NCBI GenBank assembly: GCA_030605265.1
Contig: JAUWIR010000180.1
Span: forward strand, 1-8,021
DNA length: 8,021 nt
DNA from: Pseudomonadota bacterium
GTDB taxonomy: Bacteria; SZUA-182; DTGQ01
Direction: 5' to 3'
Shown here one piece after another: positions 1 to 4,295 of the stretch (positions within the stretch are counted from its first letter, which is position 1; the number at the start of each line of letters is the position of its first letter). Both the position numbers and the translations under genes were made by a program. A model generated the notes under the pieces. That model ran no database searches and was not told the DNA's origin. It saw only the letters and a program-made list of their open reading frames with translations.

Positions 1-56
1 TGAAATACAATCGTCTTTTATCTATGATAATAGCCAGTTTGTTTACACCACATGCG

Positions 57-99
57 AAAGGTAGTCGTAATGAGTTGTTGGACAACTCGATACTACTTT
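57..99. repeat. Stem-loop with interrupted stem
   Basis: The inner stem GAGTTGT (72-78) pairs perfectly with ACAACTC (82-88) around a TGG loop. An outer stem GTAGT (61-65) pairs with ACTAC (92-96), and AAAG/TTT extends it with one bulge. It is followed by a GC-rich patch (112-130) and then a T-rich run (141-149). The distance and the G-run make this a poor intrinsic terminator. Its role is unknown. Confidence 0.5.
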
Positions 100-271
100 A
101 AACCCGTCGAACCCGGGGCGGGGGGCCGGCTTTTGAAAATTTTTTTTTTATTATGCGATTTATTTTATCAAAATAAAATAAGCATAAAATATTTTTTTAT
201 ACAAAGCCTAGTAATAATTATATAATTTTAATTAAATATAATTATAAAAAACCAAAAACTTGGCTTTTAGT

Positions 272-366
272 GGCCAACTTTCTGTCCTATAAAAAAACTT
301 AATATAATCAATAAATAAGCTTATTAAAACGACTAATAGCTCATTTTTAAGGACGAAAAGTTGGCC
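272..366. repeat. Long inverted repeat with 17-bp arms
   Basis: The arm at 272-288 and the arm at 350-366 are reverse complements at 15 of 17 positions, with the mismatches together in the middle. The 61-base spacer contains a perfect 12-bp palindrome, AATAAGCTTATT (314-325). There is no coding sequence inside. It could be a cruciform-forming site, a remnant of a small mobile element or a structured transcript. Confidence 0.55.
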
Positions 367-389
367 GGTTTATTTCTTTTTGAGTAAAT

Positions 390-407
390 GACTAATATAG
401 CTTAGTC
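390..407. repeat. Short hairpin
   Basis: GACTAA (390-395) and TTAGTC (402-407) are perfect inverted repeats around a six-base loop. It lies 23 bases after the inverted repeat at 272-366. No T-tract follows directly, so it is not called a terminator. Confidence 0.35.
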
Positions 408-454
408 GCTAAAAATGTAATAAATTCGGACCAATGCTTCTTTTTTTATTCCTG

Positions 455-480
455 ATATGAAATATAAAATTATTTCATAT
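455..480. repeat. Perfect 10-bp hairpin
   Basis: ATATGAAATA (455-464) pairs perfectly with TATTTCATAT (471-480) around the loop TAAAAT. The stem is AT-only except for one G-C pair and lacks a flanking T-tract on either strand. It could be an operator-like dyad or simply an AT-rich palindrome. Confidence 0.45.
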
Positions 481-564
481 GTAACTAACTGTATTGTCTA
501 ACTATATTGTACAAATGGGAAGAAAAAGGGGCAGTGCAAGAGAAAGTAAGGAGGGGGCGCTTTG

Positions 565-603
565 ATGCTCCAATTAATTGAAATCCTTGCATTATGGTGC
601 TAG
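565..603 (+). CDS. Possible 12-residue leader-like ORF
   Basis: A strong Shine-Dalgarno run, AAGGAGG at 548-554 extended by GGG, precedes ATG at 565 by about ten bases. The ORF reads MLQLIEILALWC and stops at TAG (601-603). This is the best ribosome-binding site in the first kilobase and it lies in a locally GC-richer patch. TGCAAG (535-540) and CTTGCA (585-590) are inverted repeats that could fold the binding site into a stem. No downstream gene follows within 700 bases, so a leader-peptide role is only a possibility. Chance, or the remnant of a decayed gene start, is equally possible. Confidence 0.25.
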   Translation: MLQLIEILALWC

Positions 604-718
604 AGGGATAACCTAGGGTCCATTAGCAAAAGAGAATAAAGAAAATTGATTTTTGGAGTGAAAATGTATTTTTTTTAAATAAAATCTCAATGTGGCAATA
701 AATTTGCACTATATAAAG

Positions 719-756
719 TATCAATACGAAATAATACGAAATTGCCTATATTGATA
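719..756. repeat. Hairpin enclosing a 10-bp tandem duplication
   Basis: TATCAATA (719-726) and TATTGATA (749-756) are perfect inverted repeats. Between and partly overlapping them, AATACGAAAT occurs twice in tandem (723-732 and 733-742). The function is unknown. Confidence 0.45.
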
Positions 757-821
757 ATTTAAAATAATTAGGTCATCCTACTAATGTCGTTAATCTAGGA
801 CAGATACGCTGTTGGCTTTGG

Positions 822-838
822 ATTCTAAATTCTAAATT
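822..838. repeat. 7-bp tandem repeat, about 2.4 copies
   Basis: ATTCTAA is repeated with period 7 (822-828, 829-835, then ATT). It is a short simple-sequence run in noncoding DNA with no evident role. Confidence 0.5.
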
Positions 839-900
839 TGACCTGAAGCACATTAATTTTAAAGATTATTAAAAATACGGCACTTTTTATACATTCTGAT

Positions 901-1052
901 ATACATTTTGAAAAGTAGTTTACTCCTTATTTTATCTTTTTTTATTTTGTTTCTAGAAAAAAACCGGATTTATGATTTTTCATGTGTTTTTAGTGTTTTT
1001 AGTATGAAAAGCATGAAGCACATGAAGGGATAAGGAAAACTTGGCATCTTTC
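901..1052. repeat. Hairpin repeat element, copy 1
   Basis: The element starts with ATACA, four bases, then GAAAAGTAGTTTAC (901-923), a head shared with the element that follows 152 bases later. It contains an outer inverted pair TCCTTAT (924-930) / ATAAGGA (1030-1036) and an inner pair TTCATGTG (979-986) / CACATGAA (1019-1026). The inner stem lies in ATGAAG-like sequence, as in copy 2. No protein is encoded. It is probably an intergenic repeat of the kind scattered in multiple copies through a genome, but only whole-genome data could show that. Confidence 0.5.
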
Positions 1053-1186
1053 ATACACCACGAAAAGTAGTTTACACTTATGACTTTCCAATTTTTTTTT
1101 CTACCATGAAGGGCATGAAGGAAAAGAAGGAGTAAAAAAATCTTCATGCTCTTCATGTCCTTCATGGTGAAATAAAAAAGTGTAAA
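1053..1186. repeat. Hairpin repeat element, copy 2
   Basis: The element begins with ATACA, four bases, then GAAAAGTAGTTTAC (1053-1075), matching copy 1 outside the four-base gap. Outer inverted repeats TTTACACTT (1071-1079) and AAGTGTAAA (1178-1186) are perfect. Inside them, 18-bp arms at 1103-1120 and 1151-1168, built from the words CATGAAG and CTTCATG, differ at one position. The result is a bounded element with terminal inverted repeats and a large central hairpin but no ORF of its own, as in MITE- or REP-like repeats. Confidence 0.55.
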
Positions 1187-1251
1187 TCAATAAATGAAAC
1201 GAGTCAAATATTCTTGACAAAACTTGGTAAAGCCCGGGGATGGCTAATATG

Positions 1252-1272
1252 AAAGGAGGTATTATGGTTTAA
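1252..1272 (+). promoter_or_regulatory. Strong Shine-Dalgarno with two-codon ORF
   Basis: AAAGGAGGT, nearly a perfect anti-16S match, ends at 1260 or just before. Three bases later come ATG GTT TAA (1264-1272). A ribosome loading here would initiate and stop almost at once, 66 bases before the start of the downstream secreted-protein gene. The same arrangement recurs at 7421-7447 ahead of the other small secreted-protein gene. It could be a minimal leader ORF that tunes downstream translation or mRNA stability, or a decayed start. The three-base spacing is shorter than usual, which weakens the case. Confidence 0.35.
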
Positions 1273-1338
1273 TTGCAGTAACAACATGTTCACTTTTTAG
1301 TAAATAATCTCAATTTTTGTAAAAAAAGGAGAAAGAAA

Positions 1339-1710
1339 GTGCGTAATCGTAAATTTATTCTTTTTTTTATAATTATGGCTTTTTTTGCAGTATCCCTATT
1401 ACCTTCTTTTGCCACAACCAAAACTGCTGAGGCAAGCTCGTGGTGGTGGTATTGCGGACAACCTAGTGCGGGAGGTGCGAAAGCGTGGGGATGTATGACT
1501 TGTACGTCAGATAATCATTGGTGCATGCTTTATTATAGTCCGTATTCTTATCCTCCACTTAGGTGTACTGGCCCCTATTGTTATTATACAGGGCAATTCT
1601 GCGACTGTAATACTGATACAGGTTGGTGTGGAAAAACATCAGCCGTAAACCCTGATTGGTATTACTATATTCATTGTAATTTTATAATGTCGTATTGTCT
1701 ATGCCCATAA
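1339..1710 (+). CDS. Secreted cysteine-rich protein, MADH light-chain-like
   Basis: This 123-residue protein starts at GTG 1339, seven bases after AAGGAG (1326-1331). Residues 5-25 form a Sec-type hydrophobic signal, with likely cleavage after AEA at residue 32. The mature part of about 91 residues has 12 cysteines (39, 52, 55, 62, 76, 81, 88, 90, 97, 113, 120, 122), enough for six disulfides, and many Trp and Tyr. The stretch from Cys81 has the pattern C-x6-C-D-C-x6-C-x15-C with Trp107 between the last two cysteines. As I remember it, the methylamine dehydrogenase light chain has C-x6-C-D-C-x7-C-x14-C with its first cofactor Trp in the same interval, and also 12 cysteines in six disulfides. 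The known subunit is longer (about 131 mature residues), and I see no heavy chain or maturation gene here. A divergent relative is possible but unproven; an unrelated disulfide-rich secreted protein is the alternative. An oxidising compartment is implied either way. Confidence 0.7.
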   Translation: MRNRKFILFFIIMAFFAVSLLPSFATTKTAEASSWWWYCGQPSAGGAKAWGCMTCTSDNHWCMLYYSPYSYPPLRCTGPYCYYTGQFCDCNTDTGWCGKTSAVNPDWYYYIHCNFIMSYCLCP

Positions 1711-1784
1711 AAACAACAATGACGTATTGTGAATTGTGATTGGGCATGATGAAGAGTAAAGAATTAAGTAAGAGATCCTGATGC

Positions 1785-1868
1785 TGTTTCATCTTCCCCG
1801 AATTTCCCTGTATGCGTGGGGGGTGTAGCTAAGGGATAAAGATTACCTCTGGTATCCCCGGGGCTTTC
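1785..1868. other. GC-rich, potentially structured patch
   Basis: This patch sits in the 235-base gap between the cysteine-rich gene and the DUF1573 gene and is much richer in G and C than its surroundings. GGGATA (1833-1838) can pair with TATCCC (1853-1858), CCCC (1796-1799) can pair with the G-run at 1818-1823, and the end is the self-complementary CCCCGGGG (1856-1863). It may be a structured 5' leader of the downstream gene or the 3' end of the upstream transcript. I could not match it to a known riboswitch class. The rest of the gap (1711-1784 and 1869-1945) is AT-rich, with no clear terminator or promoter. Confidence 0.35.
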
Positions 1869-1945
1869 TAATATTGGTTATTCTTCTATAAAAATAAATA
1901 AATATTTTATTAAATCACTAAATAACCAGCCAAAGGTAGCAAACT

Positions 1946-2362
1946 ATGAGAAAAATATTTTTATTCCTCAAATTTTTTGTTATTTTTTTAATTGGATGGA
2001 TATTTTTTTTCTGCTTTTCAGGGCCCTCTTTTGCTCAATCGAGTATTAAATTTAAAGAGGTTTATTATGATTTTGGTGAGATAGAGGCCCATAAGCCGTT
2101 AATCCATAATTTTGAATATGAAAACACCGGTAAAGACGCCTTAACCATCACTAAAGTTAAGTCAGGTTGTAATTGCCGCGGTAAAAATCTGGCAGGTAGG
2201 AAACTGCAACCCGGCGAAAAAGGGAAGATAGAGGTTTTATACAGGCCTTCTCCTGATATGGAAGGCCGGCAAGAAAGAAGGGTCTTAGTGCACTCCAATG
2301 ATCCGGACTTCCCCATAATTAAATTGACTGTACTGGCAAAGATCGGCAAGAATCCGCCATAG
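1946..2362 (+). CDS. Exported DUF1573-domain protein
   Basis: This 138-residue protein has a signal peptide (residues 1-30, cleavage likely after SFA) and then a single DUF1573 domain. That domain is an immunoglobulin-like beta fold common in secreted proteins of Bacteroidota, Planctomycetota and Desulfobacterota. Visible hallmarks are YYDFGEIEA (40-48), the NTG-x5-LTITKVK strand, a C-x-C pair (Cys75, Cys77; here GCNC rather than the more usual CGC), the LQPGEKGKIEV turn and the HSNDPDFPIIKL strand near the end. ATG 1946 follows a modest AAAGGT site (1932-1937). The molecular role of DUF1573 is not established; binding or structural roles in the envelope are usually assumed. The protein is a close paralogue of residues 1-143 of the fusion protein at 4296-6902, lacking an insert of about 14 residues after GEIEA. 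The foldase gene lies 190 bases downstream. Confidence 0.88.
   Translation: MRKIFLFLKFFVIFLIGWIFFFCFSGPSFAQSSIKFKEVYYDFGEIEAHKPLIHNFEYENTGKDALTITKVKSGCNCRGKNLAGRKLQPGEKGKIEVLYRPSPDMEGRQERRVLVHSNDPDFPIIKLTVLAKIGKNPP
2027..2088 (+). repeat. Duplicated coding patch, copy A
   Basis: This patch is 59/62 identical without gaps to 4377-4438. It encodes the end of the signal peptide and the first DUF1573 strand in both paralogues. A second patch, 2288-2328 against 4668-4708, is 39/41 identical. The sequence between the patches is much more diverged. Confidence 0.85.
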
Positions 2363-2552
2363 GTATGTTATGTTTTTCATTAAATAATAATATTAATAGT
2401 AATATATAATTTATATTTTTTTATAATCATATAATTTTCCATGAAAGACAAGGCTATTAAAATAGGACCATAAAAATAACAGGGGGCTCTCTCTGAAATA
2501 ACAGGGGGCTCTCTCTGAAAGAATAAAGATATCTATAAATAAGGAGAAAAAA
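2363..2552. other. AT-rich intergenic region with weak promoter candidates
   Basis: This gap before the foldase gene contains a very AT-rich run (2370-2440) with two perfect -10-like TATAAT words (2422-2427 and 2430-2435). No convincing -35 box is seen at normal spacing for either. An eleven-codon frame at 2441-2473 has no ribosome-binding site and is not called. A 22-bp tandem duplication follows. No clear terminator for the upstream gene is visible. Confidence 0.35.
2474..2520. repeat. 22-bp perfect tandem duplication upstream of foldase gene
   Basis: The unit contains the core ACAGGGGGCTCTCTCTGAAA and occurs twice (2474-2495 and 2496-2517), with three further matching bases. It lies just before the ribosome-binding site AAGGAG (2541-2546) of the foldase gene, so it is probably in the 5' untranslated leader. 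Duplicated regulator-binding sites or a recent slippage duplication are both possible. Confidence 0.75.
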
Positions 2553-4205
2553 ATGGCAAAGCAATCGGCGGTTTTATCAACCATCCTATTAATACTGATT
2601 CAGGCATTGTTATTTACCAATCTTAACAAACTACGGGCAAACGATGATGAAATTCTGGCACGGATTAATGGAGAAAAGATAACCATGTCCGAACTTAAGG
2701 GATTGGCAAAACAAATGTCGAAGAACATATCCCGGAAAGAAGACAGGAAAAATTTTCTGAACCGCGCTGTTGAAGACCGTTTAATTGCCCCAAAGGCAAG
2801 AGAGATCGGGCTGCATAATGATCCGGATATAAGGAAAGAATTAAAAACCATCAGGGAGTGGCAACTCCTGTTTTCTTTGGAGGACAGAATAAAAGAGCAG
2901 ATTGCCGAGCAGATTGCCGAGCAGATTGCCGGCAAGGATTTCATCCCCGAATACGGCAGGCAAAAGGTCCGCTTTGGTGAGATTGTGGTTCAAAGCAGGC
3001 AGGAAGCTGAAGAAATCTTAAGAGATCTATTAAAGGGCGCCAATTTTGAGAAATTGGCCCGGGAGAGGTCTATTAATATATATTCAAAAAATGGAGGGGA
3101 CATCGGTTTTGTCATCATGGGCAAAGGCACATTTTTGGAAGAAGTTGAAAACATTATATTTAAATTAGCCAATGGGCGGATTAGCCAGATATTGAAAACA
3201 AGAGAAGGGTATGGGATTTTCAAGGCTGTGGAGAGGAAAGATTTTACACAAAAGGAGAGGGAAGAGCAAATAGCGGCCCTGAAAAAAAAATTAAGGAGAG
3301 AAAAAAAGAATGAGCGAATGGATAATCTTCGTTCTCAAACCAAAATTACCATATTTTCAGATAATATCAAAAAAATTCAGCAAATGCAGAAGGTTAATAA
3401 TGATGACCTTCTGCACATGGAATTGGTCAATGTAAACGGGACCATTTTACGATTGGAAAATTTGCTGAGGGCAGCGTCACATTCCAGCCTGAACAGACTA
3501 AAATCACACGACTTTCACAATCCGGGTGTATTGGAAGATATGATTAAACCTAATATCGAACATATACTTAAGGTCAATGAGGCGGTCAGAATCGGCCTGG
3601 ATAATGACCCTAAGTTAAAAAAGCATCTCAAAATCTGTGAAGATTCCATGCTGGCCGTAAAATATGTCAGGGAGGTGCTGCTCAAAGAGGTAACCTGTTC
3701 GGATGAAGAAGTCAAAAAATTCTATGAGGAATACAAGGATGGGCCTGAGTATAAAAACATGCCCCGATATGTGCATGCGCGGCATTTAATAGTGGATGAT
3801 GAGGACCTGACCCGGGAAATATTGAAGCAATTAAAAGATGGCGGGGATTTTACCGAAATGGCTCAAAAATACAGTATGGGCGGAAAGAAGCATGGTTTAC
3901 CTGCCGGCGATTTTGGTTATATTAAACGAGGCGACTGGGTACGGATGACGGAAATTGAAAAAGATGCCTTGTTTAGTCTCTCCACAGGGGAAGTTAAAAT
4001 GATTGAAATGGTCTTCCCCAAAGGGGATTATGTATTATACAGTATTGTTAAAGCCGAAGATAAGATAAATAGTGGATCTAATGGTTATAATGAAATTAAG
4101 GGACTGGTGAAATACAAATTATTAAAGAAAAAAAGAGAAGAAAAAAAAGCGGATTTTATCGCTCAATTAAGGTCTGAAGCTGATATTAAGATACATCTTC
4201 TGTAA
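2553..4205 (+). CDS. Periplasmic SurA/PrsA-like peptidyl-prolyl isomerase, two parvulin domains
   Basis: This 550-residue exported foldase is expected to catalyse cis-trans isomerisation of X-Pro bonds and chaperone secreted proteins. Residues 1-29 are a signal sequence or anchor, with possible cleavage after LRA. Residues 32-115 form a SurA_N-like helical domain starting ILARINGEKIT. Parvulin domain 1 spans about 137-228 (GGDIGF at 181-186) and parvulin domain 2 about 404-504 (HARHLIV, GDFGYI). Between them, 290-390 is a second helical module: IGLHNDP (85-91) and IGLDNDP (347-353) match, showing internal duplication of the whole unit. Domain 2 keeps the family's active-site His in ARHLIV (His411), whereas domain 1 has Glu143 there (FGEIVV), so domain 1 may be non-catalytic. 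A Lys/Glu-rich coiled-coil-like stretch (230-260) links the units. ATG 2553 follows AAGGAG by six bases. DUF1573 genes flank it on both sides. PpiD- or PrsA-like naming is equally defensible. Confidence 0.88.
   Translation: MAKQSAVLSTILLILIQALLFTNLNKLRANDDEILARINGEKITMSELKGLAKQMSKNISRKEDRKNFLNRAVEDRLIAPKAREIGLHNDPDIRKELKTIREWQLLFSLEDRIKEQIAEQIAEQIAGKDFIPEYGRQKVRFGEIVVQSRQEAEEILRDLLKGANFEKLARERSINIYSKNGGDIGFVIMGKGTFLEEVENIIFKLANGRISQILKTREGYGIFKAVERKDFTQKEREEQIAALKKKLRREKKNERMDNLRSQTKITIFSDNIKKIQQMQKVNNDDLLHMELVNVNGTILRLENLLRAASHSSLNRLKSHDFHNPGVLEDMIKPNIEHILKVNEAVRIGLDNDPKLKKHLKICEDSMLAVKYVREVLLKEVTCSDEEVKKFYEEYKDGPEYKNMPRYVHARHLIVDDEDLTREILKQLKDGGDFTEMAQKYSMGGKKHGLPAGDFGYIKRGDWVRMTEIEKDALFSLSTGEVKMIEMVFPKGDYVLYSIVKAEDKINSGSNGYNEIKGLVKYKLLKKKREEKKADFIAQLRSEADIKIHLL
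2895..2930 (+). repeat. In-frame 12-bp triplication in foldase gene
   Basis: GAGCAGATTGCC occurs three times without change (2895-2906, 2907-2918, 2919-2930), encoding EQIA three times at residues 115-126. It sits in the helix leading from the SurA_N-like domain to the first parvulin domain. The period of four residues is not a whole heptad. Slippage-driven length variation between strains would be plausible. Confidence 0.85.
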
Positions 4206-4231
4206 CCTGCTGATTTTGTAAAAACCTCTGT

Positions 4232-4259
4232 TTGATCATATTTATTATACAATCATAAA
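4232..4259 (+). promoter_or_regulatory. Weak sigma-70-like promoter candidate
   Basis: TTGATC (4232-4237) and CATAAA (4254-4259) are spaced by 16 bases, ahead of the DUF1573 fusion gene. Each matches consensus at only four of six positions. The gap 4206-4295 has no obvious terminator, so co-transcription with the foldase gene is just as likely. A small perfect dyad TGATTA-AC-TAATCA (4264-4277) follows and could be an operator. Confidence 0.25.
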
Positions 4260-4295
4260 TGCCTGATTAACTAATCAACCAAAAGGTGGCCTACC

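Larger units (their letters stand above)
1..1338. other. Gene-poor AT-rich region
   Basis: No reading frame here looks like a protein gene. The only frame of note, about 60 codons on the minus strand at 980-1165, is a translation of ATGAAG-type repeats. The stretch holds several hairpins, short tandem repeats, two related hairpin elements and two very short ORFs behind strong Shine-Dalgarno sequences, listed separately. Base composition is strongly AT-rich apart from small GC patches at 103-130, 530-625 and 1230-1245. I found no tRNA, rRNA or recognised riboswitch. No sigma-70 promoter with normal spacing is evident: TTGACA at 1214-1219 is followed by TAATAT only after 25 bases. Confidence 0.8.

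Noticed and set aside
103..150. GC-rich patch followed by a T-run as an intrinsic terminator
   Set aside because: The only stem (CCGG 113-116 with CCGG 126-129) is four pairs, and the long T-run starts 11 bases later; no gene ends upstream in the window.
604..621. Sequence GAGGGATAACCTAGGG resembling a homing-endonuclease site
   Set aside because: It matches only part of the known I-SceI-type site, and no endonuclease gene or intron is present.
980..1165. Minus-strand frame of about 60 codons rich in KM/HALH words
   Set aside because: It is the translation of the ATGAAG-type hairpin repeats, has no ribosome-binding site and does not look like a protein.
1214..1250. TTGACA with TAATAT as a sigma-70 promoter for the cysteine-rich gene
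   Set aside because: The spacer is 25 bases, far from 16-18, and the -10 would abut the Shine-Dalgarno at 1252.
1..1338. CRISPR array, tRNA or replication origin in the long noncoding stretch
   Set aside because: The repeats are not regularly spaced with unique spacers, no cloverleaf could be built, and no DnaA-box cluster was seen.
2441..2473. Ten-residue ORF before the foldase gene
   Set aside because: There is no Shine-Dalgarno sequence in front of its ATG and no conserved feature.
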